Source: Paenibacillus kyungheensis (GTDB lineage: Bacteria > Bacillota > Bacilli > Paenibacillales > Paenibacillaceae). Taken from it: DNA of 64,000 bases. Position 1 is the first letter of the stretch. Each line of letters begins with the position of its first letter. The notes below the pieces were generated by a model. It worked only from the letters and a program-made list of their open reading frames with translations. It did no database searches and was not told the origin of the DNA. A program made the translations under genes and the position numbers. The DNA is taken from assembly GCF_028606985.1 (NCBI RefSeq), contig NZ_CP117416.1, forward strand, positions 3,634,001 to 3,698,000, written 5' to 3'. Shown here in pieces: positions 7,730 to 15,989 of this stretch.

Positions 7730-9972
7730 GCTTTATTCTCCTTCTGATCCGGTTTCTTGATGTCTTCCGGATATTCAATACGAGAGTGGAATATACCCAT
7801 AACCGCTTCTTTAAGCGTTCTGGCAACCACATCTAGTTCTTTCATCGTTAGATCACATTCATTGAATTGATTATCATCGACACGACCTTTGATAATTTTC
7901 TCAATCATCGTCTCGACTTGCTCTACTGTAGGCTTGCTAAGTGAACGTACAGCGGCTTCTACACTATCTGCAATACCCACTACAGCAGCTTCTTTTGTCT
8001 GAGCTTTGGGCCCTGGATAACGGAAATCATTTTCAGTGAAATCAGGTTCGATCTCTTGCTCTTCCGCTAGCTTCAAAGCTTTGTGATAAAAGTAATGCAA
8101 AAACGTTGTTCCGTGATGCTGTTCTGCAATATCACGAATCGGTTTGGGCAATTTATATTCTTTTTGCATTTCTACGCCATCACGAGCATGTGCAATAATA
8201 ATCGATTTACTTAGCTTAGGATCTATACTATCATGCGGATTGCCAATATTGTTCTGATTTTCGATAAAATACCCAGGACGCTTGGTCTTTCCAATATCAT
8301 GATAATACGAACCTACCCGACATAACAATCCATCTGCGCCAATCGCTTCAGCGGCGGCTTCAGACAGATTACCTACCATTACGCTATGGTGATAAGTTCC
8401 CGGGGTCTCAATTAATAATTTACGTAATAACGGATGGTTAGGGTTCGATAATTCTACCAATTTGAGAGCAGACAAAATCCCAAATGTCGTCTCAAAAAAT
8501 GGCATTAATCCAAGTACCAGTACAGTGGTAATTAGTCCACCAATACAAGCAAAACCAACAGCGTACATCATCGACATACGTGTCCATTCTCCATCATTGA
8601 GCAGTACTAAAGTTAACACTGCAATTGCCCCAAAGAAGCAACTCATAATTCCAGCTTTGAGAATAGTCGAGCGCTGGCTGGCGCGATGAATACATTGAAT
8701 TGCTGTAAACGAAACAACCAGTGTAAAAAAGCCAAACTGATAATCAAATAATTCATGTTGACTCATATTCAAAATAATACTCGCCAAAATACTCATAATA
8801 ATCGATGAAATATAAGCAAGCTGAATATCAAGCAACAATGTAATCAGCATCACCACAATCGCTGCTGGTACAAGGAATCCAAAGTACGGTGAATTACCAA
8901 TCTGCAAAATACGTACCAGATGAAGACAGATCACACCGATAACGAAAATAACAATCAACATCAACAATTGCGAATTGTTATAACTTCTACCTTGATGAAT
9001 AGACTGACGCAGATACATGTACAGCCCTAAAGTGATCAAAAAGGCAAATAGCACTAATCCCAGTTGAGGCCAATAATTTACATCATTTTTGAGCAGATCA
9101 TTTTCATCCAACAAGGTATACATTTCCTGCGTGATTTTCTCACCTTTTGGAACAAGTACTTCACCTTGCTGAATATAAACTGTTGGTGTGTTCTCACGAG
9201 CTTCTACTTTCGCCGCTCGGGTCGCTTCTTCATCGTAGAACTTATTAGCGGTTAAGGTAGCTCGAACAAGCTCCTGTACCACCTCACGAGCTGTACGGCT
9301 ATTCAGTGAGCTTGTACTAACCAATTCAGCTACTTTGGCACGTGCAGACTGTGCATCTGTAATCTGATCGCTCATTAAGCGAGACATAATCGATGTTGCC
9401 ACTTGACGCATATCTTGTATTTCATCTGTAGATAAACGCGGAATTTTGAGAAACGTTTCTTCAGGAATACTGTACGTTTGCTCACCGATCGTTTTTTGCA
9501 TTTCATCTAACATTTTGTCTGAATATTTTCCTGCTTCACGGTTATTGCGAATAAAGTTAGCGATAGAGTTTTGCGCACGTTGCGGAATTTCTTCGCTATA
9601 AATCTGTGCTTTATCTGCATTGGTAATCTGATCATCTTGATTCAGAGACTCAATTCGATCTAACATTTGCGAAATAACCGTTTCTCTACGCATAGATACA
9701 ATCGCGTATACGGATTCTACTTGTTCAGCAGCAGCTTCTTGCGCTTGGAGCGTAGATTTGTTATTCGGAATCTGCATCGGAGCGATAATATCACTATCGC
9801 TAACCGTACCGACCTGAATATCAAAACGCTGTGGAAGCAGGTTAGGCGCCAGACTAACGTAAAGCACCACAAATAGCAGTACAAACATGGCGTAACGTGT
9901 CATCCGGCTATTTTTCCAACCCGCTATCATAGAATCAAGTAAATTACGTGTAGACGGTTTTTTGGAAGTCAT
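7726..9972 (-). CDS. pgpH: Cyclic-di-AMP phosphodiesterase PgpH (YqfF)
   Basis: Membrane-bound HD-domain phosphodiesterase that hydrolyses c-di-AMP. 748 residues in the 7TMR-HD architecture: one N-terminal helix (about 25-43), a large extracellular 7TMR-HDED domain (about 50-290), seven helices (about 300-490) and a cytoplasmic HD domain. The HD site is read as TYHHSVMVGNL followed by YYHDIGK, with IIAHARDG and EQHHGT further on. Overlaps ybeY by 4 bp; phoH lies 66 bp upstream in the same direction. Same order as in B. subtilis (phoH-yqfF-yqfG). Confidence 0.95.
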   Translation of the reverse strand: MTSKKPSTRNLLDSMIAGWKNSRMTRYAMFVLLFVVLYVSLAPNLLPQRFDIQVGTVSDSDIIAPMQIPNNKSTLQAQEAAAEQVESVYAIVSMRRETVISQMLDRIESLNQDDQITNADKAQIYSEEIPQRAQNSIANFIRNNREAGKYSDKMLDEMQKTIGEQTYSIPEETFLKIPRLSTDEIQDMRQVATSIMSRLMSDQITDAQSARAKVAELVSTSSLNSRTAREVVQELVRATLTANKFYDEEATRAAKVEARENTPTVYIQQGEVLVPKGEKITQEMYTLLDENDLLKNDVNYWPQLGLVLFAFLITLGLYMYLRQSIHQGRSYNNSQLLMLIVIFVIGVICLHLVRILQIGNSPYFGFLVPAAIVVMLITLLLDIQLAYISSIIMSILASIILNMSQHELFDYQFGFFTLVVSFTAIQCIHRASQRSTILKAGIMSCFFGAIAVLTLVLLNDGEWTRMSMMYAVGFACIGGLITTVLVLGLMPFFETTFGILSALKLVELSNPNHPLLRKLLIETPGTYHHSVMVGNLSEAAAEAIGADGLLCRVGSYYHDIGKTKRPGYFIENQNNIGNPHDSIDPKLSKSIIIAHARDGVEMQKEYKLPKPIRDIAEQHHGTTFLHYFYHKALKLAEEQEIEPDFTENDFRYPGPKAQTKEAAVVGIADSVEAAVRSLSKPTVEQVETMIEKIIKGRVDDNQFNECDLTMKELDVVARTLKEAVMGIFHSRIEYPEDIKKPDQKENKA

Positions 9973-10038
9973 ACATACAGCCCTCTCACTTCTGAATATT
10001 CAAAATGTGCGGTTTCTGTTTTCTCCGCTGACCGCCGA

Positions 10039-11010
10039 CTACTCCAGATTTTCTGAAGCTTTATCATAAGCGACAATAATTTTTTGTACTAATGAATGAC
10101 GAACTACATCTTGTTGTTGAAAAATAACAAATCCAATTTCTTTGATTCCATCCAAAATCATTCGAGCTTCTACCAACCCTGACTTTTTACCACGTGGTAA
10201 ATCGATCTGGGTCACGTCGCCTGTAATAACCATTTTGGAACCAAATCCTAAACGAGTTAAAAACATTTTCATTTGTTCTGCTGTACTATTTTGCGCTTCA
10301 TCTAGAATAATAAAAGCATCATCCAGTGTGCGTCCACGCATATAAGCAAGCGGAGCGATTTCAATCAAGCCACGCTCTAATGCTTTGGCGGTCTGTTCTG
10401 GCCCCATAACGTCGTAAAGAGCATCATATAACGGGCGCAAATACGGATCGACTTTCTCCTGCAAATCACCTGGTAAAAAACCTAAGCTTTCGCCTGCTTC
10501 AACAGCTGGACGAGTCAAAATAATTCGTTTGACTTTGCCCTCTTTGAGCGCAGCCACAGCGAGTACAACTGCTAAATACGTTTTACCTGTACCTGCGGGG
10601 CCAATCCCAAAAACAATATCTAATTTTTTGATCGTAGATACATAGTGCTTCTGACCGATCGTTTTGACACGAATCGGTTTACCACGATACGTCTGGGTAA
10701 TTTCACCTTTATATAAGTCAAGCAGTTGGTCTGCTCTGAGCTCTTTGGCAAGTTCTATTGCATACAAAATATCACGTTCTGTAAGTACATATCCTTTACG
10801 AACCAGTTCTAATAATACTTCAAAAAGCTGAGTCATTTGCTCTACTGCTTGTGCAGGACCATGAATCGAAATCTCTGCTTCACGGCTACCAATTTTGGCA
10901 TCCGTATCGCGTTCAATTAATTTTAAGAAGCTGTCCTGTGGTCCGAACAGGGACAATCCTTCTTCTGCATTTAGCAGGGGAATTCTGGTGCTTTGCGTTT
11001 GCTCTAACAA
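10039..11010 (-). CDS. phoH: PhoH family ATPase
   Basis: PhoH-like P-loop ATPase associated with RNA metabolism; the precise role in Bacillales is unknown. 323 residues. Walker A is GPAGTGKTY near residue 140, and Walker B is FIILDEAQN near 235; QMKMFLTRLGFGSKMVITGD is the family block (the sensor region). An N-terminal KH-like segment of about 110 residues is typical. The start is a TTG at 11008-11010; no ATG occurs before residue 60, and a GAGG lies close upstream. In B. subtilis yqfC and yqfD precede phoH; they are missing here, and phoH has its own promoter. Confidence 0.94.
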   Translation of the reverse strand: MLEQTQSTRIPLLNAEEGLSLFGPQDSFLKLIERDTDAKIGSREAEISIHGPAQAVEQMTQLFEVLLELVRKGYVLTERDILYAIELAKELRADQLLDLYKGEITQTYRGKPIRVKTIGQKHYVSTIKKLDIVFGIGPAGTGKTYLAVVLAVAALKEGKVKRIILTRPAVEAGESLGFLPGDLQEKVDPYLRPLYDALYDVMGPEQTAKALERGLIEIAPLAYMRGRTLDDAFIILDEAQNSTAEQMKMFLTRLGFGSKMVITGDVTQIDLPRGKKSGLVEARMILDGIKEIGFVIFQQQDVVRHSLVQKIIVAYDKASENLE

Positions 11011-11099
11011 ATAGCCTCAATCTCCTCATTTATAAAATAATATAAAACTGCTTTTGTGCACGTATACTACAAAACTTGGGTACAATCTCTTTACCCTAA

Positions 11100-11128
11100 A
11101 CTTTACCATTGTATGGTTTGTCATGCAA
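11100..11128 (-). promoter_or_regulatory. Sigma-A-like promoter for phoH operon
   Basis: TTGCAT (11123-11128) and TAAAGT (11100-11105) are 17 bp apart, about 90 bp upstream of the phoH start and downstream of the terminator of the preceding gene. Confidence 0.55.
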
Positions 11129-11203
11129 AATTTTTTGCACATTATCTATCATTACCATACATCAATCAAAATAGAAACAAAATCACTACAGATTAAAAAG
11201 AAA

Positions 11204-11226
11204 CCGATCTCCACTATAGAGATCGG
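11204..11226 (-). terminator. Terminator after the floA-linked membrane protein gene
   Basis: An 8-bp stem (CCGATCTC/GAGATCGG) with a 7-base loop is followed by TTTCTTTTTAAT on the minus strand. It separates the nfeD-floA operon from phoH. Confidence 0.75.
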
Positions 11227-11237
11227 CTAATACCTAA

Positions 11238-11819
11238 CTATTTTTTGTCTACTGCATATTTACGATGATTAAAAGGACGTTTGGCACGAGGCTCGCCTAG
11301 AATTTCTGCCCAAATCACGCCTTTGCGAAGCTCCTCAGAGCCGATAGCATTTTTAGAAGTAGTCTCTGAATCCAATTCTTCGATTCTTACTCTACTGCCT
11401 GCATTCAAATGCATCGAACGGGCTTGAATATCTCTGTGCATTTCATCAAGACGTTTTTCTACTTCACTTTGATTGGAAATGACTTTTTGCGGTATATAAG
11501 GCTCTGGTGAAGATAACGTCGATCTAGTCGCTGAATCTTCATAGCCGGGTGCATTCTCTGATGTATCTAACTCATCATAACGTTGCCCTGCTTCATGATA
11601 TCGACGCTGTACATCATCTAATGATTCCGGTTCAGCCGAGGTGCGCTCAGGTTCATTGAACCATTTTCTTTTGGTATCACCATTTCCGCCAAACGTTGGC
11701 ATACCTGAAGGTTGCCCGCCTGACTTCTTTTTAGCTGAACGCGTTCTGACAAAAGAAAAGATAGCAAACGCAATAATGGCGACAAAATATAAATTACCCA
11801 TAAGGAATTCAAACATCAA
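11238..11819 (-). CDS. Membrane-anchored hypothetical protein downstream of floA
   Basis: Not recognised. 193 residues: an N-terminal membrane helix (about residues 6-24, ending in RTRSAKKK, which predicts the rest is cytoplasmic), then a Gly/Pro-rich and charged linker, a likely helical part (about 60-130) and a basic C-terminus. It starts 13 bp after the floA stop. The annotated start is a TTG with AAAGGTG eight bases upstream; an ATG one codon later is also possible. By position it replaces yqfB and the sporulation genes yqfC and yqfD of B. subtilis, and may act with floA. No functional motif is visible. Confidence 0.75.
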   Translation of the reverse strand: MMFEFLMGNLYFVAIIAFAIFSFVRTRSAKKKSGGQPSGMPTFGGNGDTKRKWFNEPERTSAEPESLDDVQRRYHEAGQRYDELDTSENAPGYEDSATRSTLSSPEPYIPQKVISNQSEVEKRLDEMHRDIQARSMHLNAGSRVRIEELDSETTSKNAIGSEELRKGVIWAEILGEPRAKRPFNHRKYAVDKK

Positions 11820-11832
11820 TTATCGCACACCT

Positions 11833-12834
11833 TTATTTATTTGACTTATTATCCGGGCTACTGCCAGAATCTTCTGATTTACCGATTGAACCTCTCATTT
11901 GAGTGTCTGCTTCGATATTTTTGAAATTCATATAATCCATAACTCCAAGTTGACCTTGACGAAGAGCTTCTGCCATAGCGAGTGGTACATCGGATTCGGA
12001 TTGAACTACACGTGCTCTCATCTCAACAACGCGTGCTTTCATCTCTTGTTCTTGAGCGACAGCCATCGCGCGTCTTTCTTCTGCTTTGGCTTGAGCGATA
12101 CGTTTGTCTGCTTCTGCTTGTTCTGTCTGTAGCATAGCACCGATATTTTTACCTACATCGACATCTGCGATATCGATCGATAGAATTTCAAAAGCGGTTC
12201 CTGCATCCAGACCTTTTTGCAATACCGTACGAGAGATCATATCTGGATTCTCCAGCACTTGTTTGTGAGAATCACTAGAACCTACGGTAGTAACAATACC
12301 TTCACCTACACGAGCAATGATCGTCTCTTCACCTGCACCACCGACCAAGCGGTCGATATTCGCACGTACGGTTACACGAGCTTTAACTTTAACTTCGATA
12401 CCGTTACGTGCCATAGCAGCAACGACAGGCGTTTCAATTACTTTAGGGTTAACACTCATTTGTACAGCTTGTAATACATCACGACCTGCAAGGTCAATCG
12501 CTGCTGCACGTTCAAATTCCAACGGAATCTCTGCACGTTGCGCCGCAATCAGTGCATTTACAACACGGTCTACATTACCACCTGCAAGATAATGGCTTTC
12601 CAATTGGTTCATATCAAGTCCAAGACCAGCTTTGTGTGCTTTGATCTGTGGATTCACAATACGTGAAGGGGTTACACGACGTAGACGCATCGCTACAAGC
12701 GTAATAATACTTACACGTACACCGGAAGCTACTGCTGAGATCCAGAGCATAACCGGGAAGAAACTGAAAAATACACTTAAAATAATAATAGCGACCACAA
12801 CGATAAAGAGTATACTCAATACGCTTGTACTCAT
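11833..12834 (-). CDS. floA: Flotillin-like protein FloA (YqfA)
   Basis: Scaffold protein of bacterial functional membrane microdomains. 333 residues: a hydrophobic hairpin at about residues 5-40, a PHB/SPFH domain (about 50-200) and an Ala/Glu-rich coiled coil (about 225-290, with repeated [22 protein letters not shown] heptads). The family-specific [11 protein letters not shown] and [20 protein letters not shown] are present. It follows nfeD after 245 bp and shares its ECF-type promoter. The nfeD-floA pairing is the standard arrangement and in B. subtilis belongs to the sigma-W regulon. The start ATG 12832-12834 has GGAG somewhat far upstream (13 bases). Confidence 0.95.
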   Translation of the reverse strand: MSTSVLSILFIVVVAIIILSVFFSFFPVMLWISAVASGVRVSIITLVAMRLRRVTPSRIVNPQIKAHKAGLGLDMNQLESHYLAGGNVDRVVNALIAAQRAEIPLEFERAAAIDLAGRDVLQAVQMSVNPKVIETPVVAAMARNGIEVKVKARVTVRANIDRLVGGAGEETIIARVGEGIVTTVGSSDSHKQVLENPDMISRTVLQKGLDAGTAFEILSIDIADVDVGKNIGAMLQTEQAEADKRIAQAKAEERRAMAVAQEQEMKARVVEMRARVVQSESDVPLAMAEALRQGQLGVMDYMNFKNIEADTQMRGSIGKSEDSGSSPDNKSNK

Positions 12835-13006
12835 TATTCACATCACACTCCAATTTTTATAGTTCAACCTGCTTACTTATTGCCTGTTCGATCGGATTCA
12901 TTTGAAAATGTACTGCTAAATATGTAAACGAACATGACCCCTTTTGTCTACATATGTGAATATGAATCCATAATGAAGACGAAGCAATATCATTTGTACG
13001 TTATCA

Positions 13007-13043
13007 AGGTATGAATAATTTACAGAGGTAGTCATTCATACCT
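13007..13043 (-). other. Inverted repeat in the nfeD-floA spacer
   Basis: A 10-bp perfect inverted repeat (AGGTATGAAT and its complement) with a 17-base loop lies in the 245-bp spacer between nfeD and floA. No U-tract follows on the minus strand, so it is not a clear terminator. It may be an mRNA processing or stability hairpin. The rest of the spacer shows nothing I can name. Confidence 0.4.
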
Positions 13044-13079
13044 GACTTTATTCAACGTTATTCATTATACCGGTATCCA

Positions 13080-14507
13080 TTATTCTTTGATCAGATGAGC
13101 ATCTAGAGAAGAAGGTTCTTGTATAATTTCTTCCACAATAATACGACTGCCATCGACTTGTTTCACTCGAATCGGACGATCATTTGCAATAAAATTACCC
13201 TGTGTCACTACGTCAATTCGTTCGCCTTCAATCATAACCGTACCTGATGGACGAAGAGGGGTTACACTGGTTCCTTCTTTGCCCAAAAATTGTTCTCTAG
13301 TTAAGCGAGACATAAAGCTTTGCTCTGAAGACAATTGTTCTTTGAGAATAAATCGATTCCAAACGCCTCGTTCTTTGAGCAAAATAGCGATCAGTGTTAC
13401 GACTACAGCAGCTGAAGCAAATGCGATACCCAGAGATAATAAAGCATCGCTTGTATCATATGCGGCTTTCACTACACCTGTTATCAGACTGGCTGAACCC
13501 AAAATACCCAATATCCCAAAGCTTGGAATAAACAACTCGAGCACCAGTAAAATAAGTCCTCCTAAAAAGAGTAACCATGTCGTTGAACCTGAAAATCCAG
13601 CGGCATAACTACCGAAGAAGTACAATGCAAATGCGACAATTCCAACAATACCCGGTATACCGAATCCCGGTATAATAATCTCTATTGCGATTCCAGCGAT
13701 CCCGATAAACAATAACAGTGTTGTTACGATCGGGTTAGTTAGCACACGTGCGATATTTTCGCCTGCGCTTGGTTGTACTTGGACGATGTCTGCTGGTGAA
13801 TGTCCCAACTCAGCTACAACAGCGTTGGTAGAAGCCAAAATATCGTCTGCAAATCCTACTTTCAACGCTTCATTACTGGAAAGAGAAATAATCTGACCTT
13901 TTTCTTTGGTCTTATTAATCTCTGGCATTGGGACTACCATATTCACATCTGTCATCCCATCTGCAATATCTGCATTCCGATTATGAAGCTGAGCAGCAGC
14001 TCTCATTTCACTTTTCCAATAAGCGACCTGCTTGGGATTATCAATCGGGTTGCCTTGACCATCAACGATAGCGGCTGCACCAATGGTACTTCCAGGTTGC
14101 ATAAAAATCTTATCTGCATTCAATGCAATATAACTACCTGCTGATGCGGCTTTGTCTTGTACAAAAACAGCTACAGGAACATCACTATTACGTACCATTG
14201 CTCCAATATCACCCGCGGCTTGTAGTTCTCCACCGGGTGTATTCATTTCTAACACGATCCACGATGCTTTCGCTTGCTTCGCTTCTTCAAATCCTCGTGC
14301 CAAAAACTTTTGTAATCCGCTTTCAATTTGACGATCAATTGGAATCACGTAGACTGAACCATCATTATTACTGGTGGCTGGTGCAGATGCGGCTTGCGTA
14401 GTTTGCGGATAAATTCCTGCTACAACCAACATCGCCATAAGTGAGCCCAACAATAACAGAGTCAATCGACGCTTGATACGAACCATTTGGTCAAGCGATT
14501 GATTCAT
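13080..14507 (-). CDS. nfeD: NfeD family membrane serine protease (YqeZ)
   Basis: Long-form NfeD, the ClpP-fold membrane protease paired with flotillins (yqeZ in B. subtilis). 475 residues: signal/anchor helix at about 15-38, a ClpP-class serine protease domain (about 50-230) with the nucleophile in KAASAGSYIAL and the substrate-site TPGGELQAAG, four to five membrane helices (about 245-375) and a C-terminal OB-fold NfeD domain (about 395-470). The start ATG 14505-14507 follows AAGGGG. It is the first gene of the nfeD-floA operon behind an ECF promoter, as expected for envelope-stress (sigma-W) control. Confidence 0.94.
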   Translation of the reverse strand: MNQSLDQMVRIKRRLTLLLLGSLMAMLVVAGIYPQTTQAASAPATSNNDGSVYVIPIDRQIESGLQKFLARGFEEAKQAKASWIVLEMNTPGGELQAAGDIGAMVRNSDVPVAVFVQDKAASAGSYIALNADKIFMQPGSTIGAAAIVDGQGNPIDNPKQVAYWKSEMRAAAQLHNRNADIADGMTDVNMVVPMPEINKTKEKGQIISLSSNEALKVGFADDILASTNAVVAELGHSPADIVQVQPSAGENIARVLTNPIVTTLLLFIGIAGIAIEIIIPGFGIPGIVGIVAFALYFFGSYAAGFSGSTTWLLFLGGLILLVLELFIPSFGILGILGSASLITGVVKAAYDTSDALLSLGIAFASAAVVVTLIAILLKERGVWNRFILKEQLSSEQSFMSRLTREQFLGKEGTSVTPLRPSGTVMIEGERIDVVTQGNFIANDRPIRVKQVDGSRIIVEEIIQEPSSLDAHLIKE

Positions 14508-14607
14508 ACGATCTTAGCCCCTTTCCGTTCAGATGTGTTTGTTTAATATCACAGCATAATATTAAACAATATACATATAAGCATAGTAAAAGGTAGTCTA
14601 TACGTAA

Positions 14608-14633
14608 TACGCATTTATAATGGTTACGTTTCA
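14608..14633 (-). promoter_or_regulatory. ECF (sigma-W type) promoter for nfeD-floA
   Basis: TGAAAC (14628-14633) and CGTA (14608-14611) are exactly 16 bp apart on the minus strand, about 100 bp upstream of nfeD. This equals the sigma-W consensus, and the B. subtilis yqeZ-yqfA-yqfB operon is a known sigma-W target. Confidence 0.8.
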
Positions 14634-14668
14634 ATTATATTCCTTTCTCCGAAAAAAAGTATAGAAAA

Positions 14669-14700
14669 AAGCACCTCATCTTATAAAAAATGAGGTGCTT
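14669..14700 (-). terminator. Terminator downstream of yqeY
   Basis: An 11-bp perfect stem (AAGCACCTCAT with its complement) is followed by TTTTTTCTAT on the minus strand. It ends the rpsU-yqeY transcript before the nfeD promoter. Confidence 0.88.
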
Positions 14701-14710
14701 TCACATATGT

Positions 14711-15154
14711 TTATTGCAGAAATTGTTGAACCGTTTGATTCACAACTTTTCCGTCTGCGCGACCTTTTACTTTAGGCATCAGGGCGCTCATCAGTTTTCC
14801 CATATCGGCTTTTGAAGAAGCACCGGTTTCCTGGATGGTCTGCTTTACAAGAACTTTAATTTCTTCTTCAGACAGCTGTGTGGGAAGGTACTCGGAAATA
14901 ATCTCAATCTCCGCTTTAAGGTTGCTTGTCAGGTCATCACGACCTGCTTTTTCAAATTCTTGGAGGGCATCTTTGCGCTGTTTGATCTCACGACTAAGAA
15001 TATCAAGCACTTCATTGTCGTTCAAGTCTCTTTTCAAATCTATTTCGAGATTTTTAATCGTTGAACGAACCATGCGTATGGTAGACAATTTGAATTTCGC
15101 CTTGTCTCTCATTGCTTGCTTCATATCTTCGTTTAATCGTTCGCTAAGATTCAT
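14711..15154 (-). CDS. yqeY: GatB/YqeY domain protein
   Basis: 147-residue protein consisting of the helical YqeY domain, related to the tail of GatB that contacts tRNA; its role as a stand-alone protein is unproven. The family motifs are seen: LKAEIEIISEYLPTQLSEEE, then GKLMSALMPKVKGRADGK and the final VNQTVQQFLQ. The start lies 15 bp after the rpsU stop, with AGGAGG upstream, so the two are co-transcribed as in other Bacillales. Confidence 0.92.
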   Translation of the reverse strand: MNLSERLNEDMKQAMRDKAKFKLSTIRMVRSTIKNLEIDLKRDLNDNEVLDILSREIKQRKDALQEFEKAGRDDLTSNLKAEIEIISEYLPTQLSEEEIKVLVKQTIQETGASSKADMGKLMSALMPKVKGRADGKVVNQTVQQFLQ

Positions 15155-15169
15155 GACGGGTAAATCCTC

Positions 15170-15343
15170 CTAAAACTTTCTTTTACGAGCAGCCTCAGAT
15201 TTTTTCTTACGCTTAACGCTCGGCTTTTCATAATGTTTGCGTTTTTTCACCTCAGCCAGAACGCCATCTTTAGCGATGGAGCGTTTGAAGCGACGAAGTG
15301 CTGCATCAATTGTTTCGTTTTTGCGAACTTTCGTTTCAGACAC
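15170..15343 (-). CDS. rpsU: 30S ribosomal protein S21
   Basis: Small-subunit protein bS21. The start is set at the GTG 15341-15343, directly behind GGAGGGAGGG, giving the normal 57 residues ([19 protein letters not shown]); the frame is open further upstream but lacks support. The basic tail [15 protein letters not shown] is typical. It has its own strong promoter and is followed by yqeY. Confidence 0.96.
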   Translation of the reverse strand: MSETKVRKNETIDAALRRFKRSIAKDGVLAEVKKRKHYEKPSVKRKKKSEAARKRKF

Positions 15344-15402
15344 TAGTTTTCCCTCCCTCCGACCAGACCGTCCAAGAACAATAACACGGTTTATCAACTT
15401 TC

Positions 15403-15432
15403 ATTATAGGTGAAAGTTGAATGAAGTGTCAA
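15403..15432 (-). promoter_or_regulatory. Promoter for rpsU-yqeY with inverted repeat at the -10
   Basis: TTGACA (15427-15432) and TATAAT (15403-15408) are both consensus, 18 bp apart, 60 bp upstream of the rpsU start. An 8-bp perfect inverted repeat (AACTTTCA-N7-TGAAAGTT, 15396-15418) overlaps the -10 box. This could be an operator, or a hairpin at the very start of the transcript. Confidence 0.8.
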
Positions 15433-15538
15433 TATGATTGGCTAGTTTTGCCTGCAATTTTTTAATGTTCTATTATATACCCGTTTTATACAGTATTGGA
15501 ACATCTTTTTTTATTATTCTTTTACACGCTATTTTTGC

Positions 15539-15910
15539 TTATGCGTGAGAGTTGGAAATGCCTGTTAAAGCACCTAGATTCGCTCCACCTAACAAATGAT
15601 AATGCAGATGTTGCACTGCTTGTCCGCTATCCGGGCCACAGTTGTTGATTAGACGATATCCACTTGTATTTACACCTAGCTCTTTTGCTAACTCTATGGC
15701 TACTCCATGGATATGACCGATGACCGGTAAATCTTCTTGAGTCACTTCATTCATCGAATCGATATGCTTTTTGGGAATAAGCAATACATGCACAGGAGCA
15801 GCAGGTGTAATATCGTGAAATGCTAATATCTGCTCATCTTCATATACTTTTTTAGATGGAATCGTTCCTGCTACTATTTTGCAAAATAAACAATCTTCTT
15901 TGACGATCAT
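15539..15910 (-). CDS. HIT family (histidine triad) protein
   Basis: Hint-type nucleotide-binding hydrolase of 123 residues from the ATG at 15908-15910, which has AAGGGAG eight bases upstream; an upstream in-frame start is less likely. The triad QHLHYHLLGG is complete, and an N-terminal CLFCKIVAG pair of cysteines plus HVLLIPKKHI are typical of the Hint branch. Substrate is probably a nucleoside phosphoramidate or AMP-lysine, by family. It lies between sbcC and rpsU; in B. subtilis the mtaB/yqeW region lies here instead. Confidence 0.93.
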   Translation of the reverse strand: MIVKEDCLFCKIVAGTIPSKKVYEDEQILAFHDITPAAPVHVLLIPKKHIDSMNEVTQEDLPVIGHIHGVAIELAKELGVNTSGYRLINNCGPDSGQAVQHLHYHLLGGANLGALTGISNSHA

Positions 15911-15989
15911 AATAAGACTCCCTTCGCTAAACTTTTTAGTGTATCTTGCTTCCACGTACGTGTATGACTATCTACATACTCTACATACT

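Noticed and set aside
15170-15397. 75-residue S21
   Set aside because: The GTG at 15341-15343 sits right behind a strong ribosome site and restores the normal length of 57.
15460-15530. Hairpin downstream of the HIT gene
   Set aside because: ATGTTC/GAACAT arms are only 6 bp with a long loop and are followed by A's, not U's, on the minus strand.
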